Assembly (NCBI RefSeq): GCF_009696375.1
Contig: NZ_VUMD01000012.1
Location: forward strand, 79,307-143,306
DNA: 64,000 nucleotides
Direction: 5' to 3'
Origin: Clostridium porci
Lineage (GTDB): Bacteria; Bacillota; Clostridia; Lachnospirales; Lachnospiraceae
Positions within the stretch are counted from its first letter, which is position 1. Every line of letters starts with the position of its first letter. Under the pieces are notes generated by a model, which had not been told where the DNA came from, did no database searches, and saw only the letters and a program-made list of their open reading frames with translations. Below, one piece after another: positions 40,538 through 49,648 of this stretch. A program made the translations under genes and the position numbers.

Positions 40538-41512
40538 ATGGCAAAGGCAGTGAAAACCATTGGAGTACTCACAAGCGGCGGCGATGCGCCGGGAATGAAC
40601 GCGGCCATCCGTTCTGTTGTGCGTGTCGCAATCAATAAGGGACTTAAGGTAAAGGGAATCATGCGCGGATACGCAGGCCTTTTGGAGGAAGAGATCGTAG
40701 ATATGGAAACCACCAGCGTTTCTGAGATTATTAACCGTGGAGGAACGATTCTCTATACAGCCAGATGCAAGGAATTTACTACGCTACAAGGGCAGCAGAA
40801 GGGCGCCGATATATGCCGCAAGCACGGAATTGACGGCATAGTGGTAATCGGAGGCGACGGTTCCTTCTGCGGAGCAGGGAAGCTGTCTGCTCTGGGAATT
40901 AACACCATTGGACTTCCCGGAACCATCGATCTGGATATTGCCTGTACGGATTACACCATCGGCTTTGACACGGCTGTGAATACAGCTATGGAGGCAATAG
41001 ACAAAATCAGAGATACATCCACCTCACACGAGCGATGCAGCATCGTGGAAGTTATGGGACGCAATGCCGGCTATATCGCTTTGTGGTGCGGTATTGCCAA
41101 CGGAGCGGAGGATATTCTTCTGCCGGAGCGGTATGACGGAGATGAGCAGGCCCTCATTAATCGGATCATTGATAACCGCAAGCGGGGCAAGAAGCATAAT
41201 ATTATCATAAACGCGGAGGGAATCGGACATTCCAGCTCCATGGCAAAGAGAATTGAGGCAGCCACTGGTATAGAGACAAGAGCAACCATTCTGGGCCATA
41301 TGCAAAGAGGCGGTACGCCTACCTGCAAGGACAGAGTGTACGCCTCCATTATGGGAGCGATTGCAGCGGAGCTTTTGGCAGATGGAAGGAGCAACCGTCT
41401 GGTGGCCTATAAGCACGGTGAATTTGTGGATTATGATATTCAGGAGGCCTTGAATATGAAGAAGGATATTCCTGAGGATCAGTATGAGATTGCAAAAATG
41501 CTGGTTCGGTAA
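40538..41512 (+). CDS. pfkA: ATP-dependent 6-phosphofructokinase
   Basis: A 324 aa glycolytic kinase (fructose 6-phosphate to fructose 1,6-bisphosphate). Motifs: GVLTSGGDAPGMNAAIR, ATP-type GGDGSF, and the catalytic loop GTIDLDIACTDYTIGFDTA. The catalytic Asp of TID is kept, although the common Asn of GTIDND is Leu here. VEVMGRNAGYIAL and the hexose-binding ATILGHMQRGG follow. AGCGAGG precedes the ATG, 62 bases after dnaE, so co-transcription is possible. A terminator follows. Confidence 0.95.
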   Translation: MAKAVKTIGVLTSGGDAPGMNAAIRSVVRVAINKGLKVKGIMRGYAGLLEEEIVDMETTSVSEIINRGGTILYTARCKEFTTLQGQQKGADICRKHGIDGIVVIGGDGSFCGAGKLSALGINTIGLPGTIDLDIACTDYTIGFDTAVNTAMEAIDKIRDTSTSHERCSIVEVMGRNAGYIALWCGIANGAEDILLPERYDGDEQALINRIIDNRKRGKKHNIIINAEGIGHSSSMAKRIEAATGIETRATILGHMQRGGTPTCKDRVYASIMGAIAAELLADGRSNRLVAYKHGEFVDYDIQEALNMKKDIPEDQYEIAKMLVR

Positions 41513-41553
41513 TAGGTATAAAATCAAGCTTGGATTGTATAATAGATAGAGAG

Positions 41554-41597
41554 AAGTCCGCCGCCTAAAAGGATCATCCTCCAGGCAGCGGACTTTT
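41554..41597 (+). terminator. Terminator of pfkA
   Basis: AAGTCCGC-CGCCT pairs with AGG-CA-GCGGACTT, followed by TT. It ends only a few bases before the ribosome binding site of the next gene. Confidence 0.75.
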
Positions 41598-41607
41598 GCG
41601 GAGAGAT

Positions 41608-41955
41608 ATGATGATGGATACCAAGGTGCTTTGCGGAGCCAATTCCTATGAACAGAAGTACTACTTTAATCAGGAGTTTGATTCCCTTCCCCAGACAATA
41701 AAGGATGAACTTCATATTATGTGCGTTCTTTATACTGAGGATGTGGGAGGAATCCTGACCATGGAGTTTGGGGAGGATGGACAGTTGGAATTTAAGGTGA
41801 CGGCTCCGGAAGAGGACTACCTCTTTGATGAGATTGGAAGCGTTCTGAAGATTAAGCAGTACCAGGAGGAGAAGCGGGAGCTTTTGGAGGCTTTGGAGCT
41901 TTATTACCGGACCTTTTTCCTGGGAGAGGATATAGGGATAGGGGATATGGAATAG
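41608..41955 (+). CDS. DUF6145-like conserved protein upstream of dusB
   Basis: An approximately 115 aa acidic protein (KVLCGANSYEQKYYFNQEF near the start, a long C-terminal helix KIKQYQEEKRELLEALELYY). Three ATG codons follow each other at 41608-41614 after GGAGAG; the exact start is uncertain. The stop codon is directly followed by the dusB ATG, so the two are co-transcribed. I associate it with the Lachnospiraceae family DUF6145, whose function is unknown to me. Confidence 0.65.
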   Translation: MMMDTKVLCGANSYEQKYYFNQEFDSLPQTIKDELHIMCVLYTEDVGGILTMEFGEDGQLEFKVTAPEEDYLFDEIGSVLKIKQYQEEKRELLEALELYYRTFFLGEDIGIGDME

Positions 41956-42942
41956 ATGAAACTTAGAATCGGAAATACTGCTCTTGACAATCGTGTAATT
42001 CTTGGACCCATGGCAGGAGTGACGGACCTGCCATTTCGTTTGCTCTGCAGGGAACAGGGCTGCGGGATGGCAGTGACAGAGATGGTAAGCGCAAAGGCAA
42101 TTCTCTATCATAATAAAAATACAAACGAACTGCTGGCTGTAGATTCCCAAGAGGGGCCGGTGTCTGTTCAGCTGTTCGGCTCTGATCCGGAGATTATGGC
42201 GGAGATAGCAGTTAGGCTTGAGGAGGGGCCTTATGCTTGCATTGATGTGAATATGGGCTGTCCCGTGCCTAAGATAGTAAACAACGGCGAAGGATCTTCC
42301 CTCATGAGAAATCCTAAATTAGCAGAAAAAATACTTTCCGCTATGGTAAGGGCAGTGAAAAAGCCGGTAACGGTAAAGTTCCGCAAGGGCTTTAACGAGG
42401 ACTGTGTCAATGCGGTGGAGTTCGCGAAAATGGCAGAGAGCTGCGGTGTATCTATGGTGGCTGTCCATGGAAGAACCAGAGAGCAGTATTACTCCGGGAA
42501 AGCGGACTGGAATATTATCCGCCAGGTGAAGGCAGCAGTGAAGATTCCTGTTATAGGGAACGGGGATATTTTCACACCGGAGGATGCCGGACGTATGATA
42601 GAGGAGACGGGATGCGACGGCGTAATGGTTGCCAGAGGAGCCAAGGGGAATCCTTGGATTTTTAAAAGGATTAACCGTTACCTGGAGACAGGGGAGGTGA
42701 TGCCCAATCCGGGGATGGAAGAAATCAGGGACATGATACTGCGCCACGGGAAGATGCTGGCGGAGTACAAAGGAGAGCTGACAGCCATGAGGGAAATGCG
42801 GGGGCATATGGCTTGGTATACCAAGGGAATGCCTGGCTCTGCCGCATTGAGAAACGCAATTAACCAGGTGGAGACATTTGAGGGACTGGCTGCTTTGATA
42901 GAGGAAAGAATCAGAGAAGCGGGTTCTAAGAAAGCCCTTTAA
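41956..42942 (+). CDS. dusB: tRNA-dihydrouridine synthase (DusB type)
   Basis: A 328 aa flavoenzyme that reduces uridines in the tRNA D-loop. The FMN barrel begins GPMAGVTDLPFRLLCRE. The catalytic cysteine lies in DVNMGCPVPKIVNNGEGS, followed by VAVHGRTREQYYSGKADW and GNGDIFTPED. The start codon follows the upstream stop without a gap. Confidence 0.93.
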   Translation: MKLRIGNTALDNRVILGPMAGVTDLPFRLLCREQGCGMAVTEMVSAKAILYHNKNTNELLAVDSQEGPVSVQLFGSDPEIMAEIAVRLEEGPYACIDVNMGCPVPKIVNNGEGSSLMRNPKLAEKILSAMVRAVKKPVTVKFRKGFNEDCVNAVEFAKMAESCGVSMVAVHGRTREQYYSGKADWNIIRQVKAAVKIPVIGNGDIFTPEDAGRMIEETGCDGVMVARGAKGNPWIFKRINRYLETGEVMPNPGMEEIRDMILRHGKMLAEYKGELTAMREMRGHMAWYTKGMPGSAALRNAINQVETFEGLAALIEERIREAGSKKAL

Positions 42943-42958
42943 AATTGGGAAACCGTTC

Positions 42959-42987
42959 TTGACAAGGGGCATATTTTCTTATATAAT
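42959..42987 (+). promoter_or_regulatory. Promoter of greA (and possibly lysS)
   Basis: A consensus promoter: TTGACA at 42959, 17-base spacer, TATAAT at 42982. Confidence 0.85.
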
Positions 42988-43056
42988 ACACTGAATGCGT
43001 GAGGATTGAAAAAAAGCAGTATAATTTAACAGGATAGAAGGAAGGAAACGGGTAAG

Positions 43057-43539
43057 ATGGCAGATAAGAAACATATTTTAACCTATGCCGGTCTGAAGCA
43101 GTATGAGGATGAGCTGCAAAATCTGAAGGTTGTAAAGAGGAAAGAGGTTGCGCAAAAGATCAAGGAAGCAAGAGAGCAGGGGGATCTGTCAGAGAATGCT
43201 GAGTACGACGCCGCTAAGGATGAGCAGAGAGATATAGAGCTTCGCATTGAGGAGCTGGAGAAGCTTCTTAAAAATGCGGAGGTCGTGGTCGAGGACGAGA
43301 TCGATCTGGATAAGATTAACATTGGATGTAAGGTAAAGCTTCTGGATGTGGAGTATAATGAAGAAATGGAATTCTATATTGTAGGGTCTACAGAGGCCAA
43401 TAGCCTTCAGAATAAAATTTCCAACGAGTCTCCGGTAGGACGCGCCCTAATGGGACGCGTAGTAGGCGACAGTGTAGATGTAGAGACACAGGCAGGCAAT
43501 ATTCAGTATAAAGTGCTGGAGATTCAGAGAGTGTCATAG
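43057..43539 (+). CDS. greA: Transcription elongation factor GreA
   Basis: A 160 aa protein with an N-terminal coiled coil carrying the acidic tip ([21 protein letters not shown]) and a C-terminal FKBP-like domain ([18 protein letters not shown]). It enters the RNA polymerase secondary channel and stimulates transcript cleavage at stalled complexes. GAAGGAAAC precedes the ATG. lysS follows within 60 bases, a common pairing. Confidence 0.96.
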   Translation: MADKKHILTYAGLKQYEDELQNLKVVKRKEVAQKIKEAREQGDLSENAEYDAAKDEQRDIELRIEELEKLLKNAEVVVEDEIDLDKINIGCKVKLLDVEYNEEMEFYIVGSTEANSLQNKISNESPVGRALMGRVVGDSVDVETQAGNIQYKVLEIQRVS

Positions 43540-43598
43540 ATTGAGACGGTATCATTTAACGCTGAAGAGGTAAAGAGAAACGCAAAGGAGTGCGAAAC

Positions 43599-45545
43599 GT
43601 GGGAGAGCAAAAGCGGCAAAATCAAGCGGAACAGGATATAAATCATGTGCTGAAGGCACGCCGGGATAAGCTGGCAGAGCTTCAGGAGGCCGGGAAAGAT
43701 CCCTTTCAGATTACAAAATATGATGTAACTGCTCATAGCCTGGATATTAAGGAGAATTATGAGCAGTGGGAAGGAAAGGATGCAGCCGTTGCCGGCCGTA
43801 TGATGTTTAAGCGTGTGATGGGCAAGGCTTCCTTCTGCAATATTCAGGATCTGAAGGGCAATATTCAGGTATATGTGGCCAGAGACAGCATTGGGGAGGA
43901 GCCCTACAAGGAATTTAAAAAAATGGATATCGGCGATATCGTCGGGATCAAAGGAAAGGCATTTACGACCAAGACTGGAGAGATTTCCATTCATGCAGAC
44001 GAGGTGACTCTGCTTACAAAGAGTCTTCAGGTTCTTCCTGAGAAGTTCCACGGCTTGACTGATACAGATATCCGTTACAGGCAGCGATATGTGGATCTGA
44101 TTATGAATCCTGAGGTAAGAGATACATTTATCAAACGCTCTCAGATTATTCGTGAAATCAGAAATCATCTGGATGCTCAGGGATTCATGGAGGTAGAAAC
44201 CCCCATGCTGGTATCCAATGCGGGAGGCGCTGCAGCCAGGCCTTTCGAGACCCATTACAATGCGTTAGATGAGGATGTAAAGCTGCGTATTTCTCTCGAG
44301 CTGTACCTGAAAAGGCTGATTGTAGGCGGATTAGAGAGAGTTTATGAGATTGGCCGTGTATTCCGCAATGAGGGTGTGGATACAAGACATAATCCAGAGT
44401 TTACGCTTCTGGAGCTATATCAGGCATTTACAGATTATCATGGCATGATGGACTTAGTTGAAAATCTGTTCCGCCAGGTGGCTAAAAAGGTTCTGGGAAC
44501 GGCTGTCATTTCTTATAATGGAGTGAAGATTGATCTGGAGAAGCCTTTTGAGCGTATATCAATGGTAGAGGCTTTGAAGAAATATAAGGGAATTGATTTT
44601 ACAAAGATAAAGACTGATGAGGAGGCCAAGGCTTTAGCTGATCAATATGAGGTTCAGTATGAGGCACACCATAAGAAGGGCGATATTCTGAGCCTGCTCT
44701 TTGAGGAGTTTGTAGAGGAGAATCTGGTACAGCCTACCTTTATTATCGATCACCCGGTAGAGATATCTCCTCTGACTAAGAGAAAGCCGGAGAATCCGGA
44801 TTATACGGAGCGCTTTGAGCTGTTTATCACCTGTCGCGAAATGGCAAACGCTTACTCAGAGTTAAACGATCCAATCGATCAGAGAGCCCGCTTTGAGGCG
44901 CAGGAGATGCTGGCTGCTGCAGGAGATGAGGAAGCGAATCATACAGATGAGGATTTCCTGAATGCCCTTATGATTGGTATGCCTCCTACGGGCGGTATTG
45001 GTATTGGTATTGACAGATTTGTGATGCTGCTTACAGATTCTTATGCGATTCGGGACGTGCTGTTGTTCCCGACGATGAAGTCCCTGGATGGTGTAAATAA
45101 GAAAAATGATGTAAAAAAATCAGCTTCCGAAGCACCTGAAAAAAGTGTGGAAGAAGCACCGGAAAAGATTGATTTCTCCAATGTGAAGATTGAGCCAATC
45201 TTTGAAGAAATGGTTGATTTCGATACATTTGCGAAGTCTGATTTCAGAGCAGTTAAGATTTTGGCTTGCGAAGCAGTACCGAAGTCTAAGAAGCTTCTTA
45301 AGTTTACATTAGATGACGGCGAACGCAAAGATCGTATGATTTTAAGCGGTATTCAGGAGTATTACGAGCCGGAAGAACTTGTTGGAAAGACAGCAATCGC
45401 TATCGTAAATCTTCCGCCGAGAAAGATGATGGGCATTGACTCCGAGGGTATGCTGATTTCAGCCGTACACGAGGAAGATGGTCGTGAAGGACTCAATCTT
45501 TTAATGGTTGATAACCATATTCCGGCAGGTGCGAAGCTCTACTAA
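43599..45545 (+). CDS. lysS: Lysyl-tRNA synthetase (class II) with C-terminal tRNA-binding domain
   Basis: A 648 aa protein. Residues to about 500 form a normal class II LysRS: OB-fold anticodon domain, motif 2 [20 protein letters not shown], and motif 3 [18 protein letters not shown]. An Ala/Glu/Pro/Lys-rich linker then joins an extra domain of about 110 residues ([20 protein letters not shown] ... [17 protein letters not shown]), the Trbp111/EMAP-II type usually found on MetRS. The extra domain should raise tRNA affinity. I chose GTG at 43599 because AAAGGAG lies eight bases upstream; GTG at 43590 is the alternative. It is the last core gene before the accessory island. Confidence 0.93.
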   Translation: MGEQKRQNQAEQDINHVLKARRDKLAELQEAGKDPFQITKYDVTAHSLDIKENYEQWEGKDAAVAGRMMFKRVMGKASFCNIQDLKGNIQVYVARDSIGEEPYKEFKKMDIGDIVGIKGKAFTTKTGEISIHADEVTLLTKSLQVLPEKFHGLTDTDIRYRQRYVDLIMNPEVRDTFIKRSQIIREIRNHLDAQGFMEVETPMLVSNAGGAAARPFETHYNALDEDVKLRISLELYLKRLIVGGLERVYEIGRVFRNEGVDTRHNPEFTLLELYQAFTDYHGMMDLVENLFRQVAKKVLGTAVISYNGVKIDLEKPFERISMVEALKKYKGIDFTKIKTDEEAKALADQYEVQYEAHHKKGDILSLLFEEFVEENLVQPTFIIDHPVEISPLTKRKPENPDYTERFELFITCREMANAYSELNDPIDQRARFEAQEMLAAAGDEEANHTDEDFLNALMIGMPPTGGIGIGIDRFVMLLTDSYAIRDVLLFPTMKSLDGVNKKNDVKKSASEAPEKSVEEAPEKIDFSNVKIEPIFEEMVDFDTFAKSDFRAVKILACEAVPKSKKLLKFTLDDGERKDRMILSGIQEYYEPEELVGKTAIAIVNLPPRKMMGIDSEGMLISAVHEEDGREGLNLLMVDNHIPAGAKLY

Positions 45546-45773
45546 GATGAGAAAATGAGCCTTGCGGCGGTGTGCGCTTGAGAACACCGGCATAAGGAGA
45601 AAAAGACAGGTCTACGGCAGTCGACGTGATGTAAGGATGTACCGTTTTACCCGGCAAAACGGGATGTGCTTCATTTGATGAATTTCAGAAAAAACAGCGA
45701 TTTACATCAAACTTACATCATTTAATGTAGCATTCGGTGCAGAGCGAAAAAATCACATAATTAGCAGAATGAA

Positions 45774-45805
45774 TGGGCAGTTCCCTATGGGACTGTCCAT
45801 TTTTA
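45774..45805 (+). terminator. Terminator hairpin, left boundary
   Basis: TGGGCAGT pairs with ACTGTCCA around TCCCTATGGG and is followed by five T residues. Confidence 0.65.
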
Positions 45806-45893
45806 GAAAGAGAAATATAATACGAATTTGATAGAGGTAAATTAGAAATGGAATGTATTGAAATAAATCCTATTGATAAAAAACAAGAAATGT

Positions 45894-46004
45894 GAAAACG
45901 GAACTGTGTATACCGTAGAGGGAAACTCCGGAGATGCTTGCAGAACAAGAACGTGTTCTGTTGGAAGTTCTGTTATTTATGGATATGGTATTCCGGCATA
46001 TTAA
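45894..46004 (+). pseudogene. Tail of a CHAP-domain amidase gene
   Basis: An open frame without a start reads GTVYTVEGNSGDACRTRTCS and ends GSSVIYGYGIPAY. This matches the C-terminal strand and end of CHAP cysteine amidases of clostridial phages and conjugative elements. Only about 36 codons remain, so it is a remnant of an earlier mobile element. Confidence 0.5.
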
Positions 46005-46081
46005 AAAGATGGCTGCTTGTTGGAGCGGCCATCGGGTACATTTGAGGGGAATATCTTTCCCGATTTGAACAGAAATGGTAT

Positions 46082-46114
46082 AAGGTGTTAATTATAAACG
46101 ACACCTTGGCTTTT
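46082..46114 (+). terminator. Terminator hairpin before the restriction operon
   Basis: AAGGTGT pairs with ACACCTT, followed by GGCTTTT. Confidence 0.55.
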
Positions 46115-46140
46115 CAGTAGGATAAAGTTTACTCTATTTA

Positions 46141-46169
46141 TTGAAAATTCAACATTTATCATATATAAT
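46141..46169 (+). promoter_or_regulatory. Promoter of the XRE-hsdRMS operon
   Basis: TTGAAA at 46141 and TATAAT at 46164 with a 17-base spacer, 59 bases before the regulator start. Confidence 0.75.
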
Positions 46170-46227
46170 GTTATATGAGAAAGTGTAACTGTAAAATTCA
46201 GCTTAAAAAGCAAAGGGAGCGTTGCAT

Positions 46228-46434
46228 ATGAGAATAAGTTATAACAAACTTCAAAAGTTGATGATAGATAATCAAATGAAAAGAGCAGATTTAATGAGAG
46301 CCGCTGAGATTACCACATATGCGGCGACAAAGATAAACAAGAACGAGCCTATTTCTCTTGATATTCTAATGCGGATATGCAAAGTGTTCCATTGTGACAT
46401 CGGAGATATATGCGAAGTCATATTAGATGAATGA
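46228..46434 (+). CDS. XRE-type regulator at the head of the type I RM operon
   Basis: A 68 aa single helix-turn-helix protein (QMKRADLMRAAEITTYAATKI as the DNA-reading part, then LDILMRICKVFHCDIGDI). ATG at 46228 follows GGGAG. The hsdR gene begins 17 bases after its stop, so it is co-transcribed and probably controls the restriction operon, like small controller proteins of other RM systems (inference). Confidence 0.8.
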   Translation: MRISYNKLQKLMIDNQMKRADLMRAAEITTYAATKINKNEPISLDILMRICKVFHCDIGDICEVILDE

Positions 46435-46451
46435 TTTGTGGAGGTTTCAAA

Positions 46452-49400
46452 ATGGCAGAAGGTAGAAAACGAAATATGTTTAATGAGGCAACTCGTGTTC
46501 AAATGCCTGCACTTGTTCATCTTACAAGGCTTGGCTATAAGTATATCGGAAAAATTACGGAAGATTTAGCCGGCACTGTCTATGACCCGGATACCAATAT
46601 TCTTATTGATGTGTTTAAGAAGCAATTTGCAAAATTGAACCCTGAACACGAAGGAGAAGCTGAACAGGTATTGAGAGGTATTAGACAGGAACTCGATAAC
46701 GATGATTTGGGGAGAAGGTTTTATAATCGCTTAACGACTGTATCTCCGGTTCGTCTTGTTGACTTTGAAAACCTGAAAAATAATACATATCATTTTACCG
46801 CAGAATTTACCTGCAAGCGTGACCAAGATGAATTCAGACCGGATATAACGCTGTTTATCAATGGACTTCCGCTGGTTTTTATCGAGGTGAAAAAGCCTAA
46901 TAATCACGGCGGTATGGTTGCAGAGAGTAAGAGAATGAATAATCAGCGTTTTCCGAACAAGAAATTTAGAAGATTTATCAACATAACGCAGTTTATGATT
47001 TTTTCTAATAATATGGAGTATGACACAATGGGAGGAATTGTGCCTATTCAGGGTGCGTTTTATTGTACTGCGGCTCGTGATTCTGCTCCGTTTAACTGTT
47101 TTAGAGAAGAAAACCCGGCTAATTTAGATGTCGCTCCATATAATGCGGAATTTCCGTATTTAGAGATTGAGCCGGAAGTTGAAAAAAGGATATTATCGGA
47201 TTTCAACTGTCAGGTCATTCATACTTCTCCGGAATATCAAACCAATTTGAACTTTAACACTCCAACAAATAGAATTATTACCTCAATGTGTAGTCCGGAA
47301 AGAATTTTATTTATTTTGAAATACGGAATTACCTACGTTCGGTTGGAAAAGGAAGTTGACGGTAAGATTGAGTCAACAGACCAAAAGCATATTATGCGTT
47401 ATCAGCAGATGTTCGCTGCTATGACCGTAAGACAAAAGATTGACGAAGGAATTACTTCGGGGGTTATTTGGCATACGCAAGGCAGTGGTAAAACAGCCCT
47501 TTCCTATAACTTGACCTATGTGCTTTCGGATTATTTCAGCCAGCATAACAAGGTGGCAAAGTTCTATTTTATCGTAGACAGACTTGACTTGCTCCGTCAG
47601 GCTTCTGATGAATTTGAAGCTCGTGGCTTAGAGGTTAAGACTGCAAACTCTCGTGCTGAGTTAATGGAACAATTCAGAAATAATCAAGCACTTGAAGGAC
47701 ATAGCGGAAAGCCGGAGATTACGGTTGTTAATATTCAGAGATTTGCTGAGGATAAAGAGAAAATCAATTTGCCTGAATACGCAACTAATCTGCAACGAGT
47801 GTTTATCATTGATGAAGCTCATCGAGGTTATAAGCCGGAAGGTTCATTCTTGGCAAATTTACTTGATGCCGACAAGAATGCCATCAAGATTGCGTTGACC
47901 GGGACTCCCCTTTTGAAAGAGGAAAGGGAGTCTTGGAGAATATTCGGAAATTACCTGCACACTTATTATTATGATAAGTCAATCCTTGACGGATATACGC
48001 TGAAGATTATCCGTGAGGATATTGAAACGCAATATAAAGAAAAACTGTCTGAGATTTATGAGAAGTTGGAAACATTAGTTGAGAAAAAAGATGTCAAAAA
48101 AAATCAGATAGTGGAACACGATAATTATGTGAAAGAACTGCTGAGATATATTATTACAGACCTGAAGAAATTTAGACAAATTCAAGGAGATAATACGCTC
48201 GGCGGTATGGTGATTTGCGAAACAAGCGAACAAGCAAGAAAACTATTTTCTTACTTTGACGAAATCCAAAATGAGTTAAACAAAGAGGCTTCCACCAAAA
48301 CACATTTGAAAGCCGGTCTTATTCTTTACGATAGCGATGATAAAGAAACAAGAGATAGCATTGTAAACAATTTCAAGAAAAATATGACGGTTGATATTCT
48401 GATAGTTTTCAATATGCTGTTGACCGGATTTGACGCACCAAGGCTTAAACGTTTGTATTTTGGCCGTAAGCTGAAAGACCATAATCTCTTGCAGGCAATT
48501 ACAAGAGTTAATAGACCATATAAAGATAATAAATATGGATTTGTTATCGACTTTGCAGATATTAAAAAGAATTTCGATGAAACAAATGCAGCATATCTGC
48601 AAGAGTTGAATAGGTTTAATGACCCGAATGAAGTGGGAAAAGGCAATGAGACCGATACATTTAAGCAGGTTATCGAAGACCCGGAAACTCTTATTTCGCA
48701 AATGCAGGAAGTGCAGCAAGTTCTTTTCAATTACTCCACCGATAATGCCGAGATTTTCAGCTCGGAGATTTCGACGATTGAGGATAAGCAGGAGTTGTTG
48801 AGATTAAAGAAAGTCCTTGTGGCGGCTCGTGATTGCTGTAATCTTGTCAGGACATTTGGTGATGAAGCGCTGAAAGAAACTTTCGCTAAAATGGAGTTAA
48901 CCAAATTGCCTATGCTTATTTCCGAAGTTCAGCACCACATAGACAACATCAATCAAAAAGAGATGTTCGCAAGTGATGATGCTACAAAACTTCTTGTGAA
49001 TGAGGCAATGGAAGATATTACATTCAATTTCAGTAAGATTAGCGAAGAAGAATTGAAACTGGTTGGCGGTAAAGACGCTGTAACGGAGAAATACAGGAGA
49101 ACAGTCAGAGCATTTACAGAAAATATCGACCCTGACGACCCTGAGTATATCACGCTTCAGGAAGCATTTATGCAGCGTTTTAAGGAACACGGATTTACGC
49201 CTAAGAGCATTACGGAAATTGAGGAACAGGGCAAAGAGTTAGATGAAATCATCAAAAAACTCAATGAATTACAGAAAAAGAACGTGGTGCTTCTCAGAAA
49301 ATATAACGGTGACGCAAAATTTGCACGAGTACACAAGCGTATTCGTGAAGAAAATGCAATCCGTAAAACAGAGAACAGACAACCTCTTGTGTCGGACTTT

Positions 49401-49637
49401 GATGTTTCTATTATGAAGGTGCTTTTGTCTATCAAGTCAGATATAGACCAAAAAGTTTATGATAAGAATGACATCTTAAAGAAAGACGCATATTTTGAAC
49501 AAACGGTGATGACGCAGATAAAAGAAGGTATGGACAAATTAGGAATTGCAAATGTCCGAGAGGATAGAAAATTCATTCAAAGTCGAATTACAAAACAATA
49601 CCTTAACCAGTATAACGAAACATACAATGTCGCCTAA
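46452..49637 (+). CDS. hsdR: Type I restriction enzyme, R (motor/nuclease) subunit
   Basis: A 1061 aa subunit that translocates DNA and cuts it when the S subunit meets an unmodified site. The PD-(D/E)xK nuclease is near the N-terminus (Asp131 in RPDITLF; Glu145 and Lys147 in IEVKKP). The SF2 helicase part follows: Walker A GSGKT at 344-348, DEAH at 454, ALTGTPL, then the second RecA domain with MLLTGFDAPRLKRLYFG. A long helical C-terminus binds the methylase. ATG at 46452 follows GTGGAGG. The codon use is AT-rich, unlike the core genes. Confidence 0.95.
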   Translation: MAEGRKRNMFNEATRVQMPALVHLTRLGYKYIGKITEDLAGTVYDPDTNILIDVFKKQFAKLNPEHEGEAEQVLRGIRQELDNDDLGRRFYNRLTTVSPVRLVDFENLKNNTYHFTAEFTCKRDQDEFRPDITLFINGLPLVFIEVKKPNNHGGMVAESKRMNNQRFPNKKFRRFINITQFMIFSNNMEYDTMGGIVPIQGAFYCTAARDSAPFNCFREENPANLDVAPYNAEFPYLEIEPEVEKRILSDFNCQVIHTSPEYQTNLNFNTPTNRIITSMCSPERILFILKYGITYVRLEKEVDGKIESTDQKHIMRYQQMFAAMTVRQKIDEGITSGVIWHTQGSGKTALSYNLTYVLSDYFSQHNKVAKFYFIVDRLDLLRQASDEFEARGLEVKTANSRAELMEQFRNNQALEGHSGKPEITVVNIQRFAEDKEKINLPEYATNLQRVFIIDEAHRGYKPEGSFLANLLDADKNAIKIALTGTPLLKEERESWRIFGNYLHTYYYDKSILDGYTLKIIREDIETQYKEKLSEIYEKLETLVEKKDVKKNQIVEHDNYVKELLRYIITDLKKFRQIQGDNTLGGMVICETSEQARKLFSYFDEIQNELNKEASTKTHLKAGLILYDSDDKETRDSIVNNFKKNMTVDILIVFNMLLTGFDAPRLKRLYFGRKLKDHNLLQAITRVNRPYKDNKYGFVIDFADIKKNFDETNAAYLQELNRFNDPNEVGKGNETDTFKQVIEDPETLISQMQEVQQVLFNYSTDNAEIFSSEISTIEDKQELLRLKKVLVAARDCCNLVRTFGDEALKETFAKMELTKLPMLISEVQHHIDNINQKEMFASDDATKLLVNEAMEDITFNFSKISEEELKLVGGKDAVTEKYRRTVRAFTENIDPDDPEYITLQEAFMQRFKEHGFTPKSITEIEEQGKELDEIIKKLNELQKKNVVLLRKYNGDAKFARVHKRIREENAIRKTENRQPLVSDFDVSIMKVLLSIKSDIDQKVYDKNDILKKDAYFEQTVMTQIKEGMDKLGIANVREDRKFIQSRITKQYLNQYNETYNVA

Positions 49638-49648
49638 AGGAGAACCTG

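Larger units (their letters stand above)
45546..46140 (+). other. Debris-filled left boundary of the accessory island
   Basis: No intact gene in about 600 bases. It contains ACATCA-type repeats (45700-45725), two terminator hairpins and a fragment of a CHAP-type amidase gene. Base composition drops here from the core level to the AT-rich island. Confidence 0.55.
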
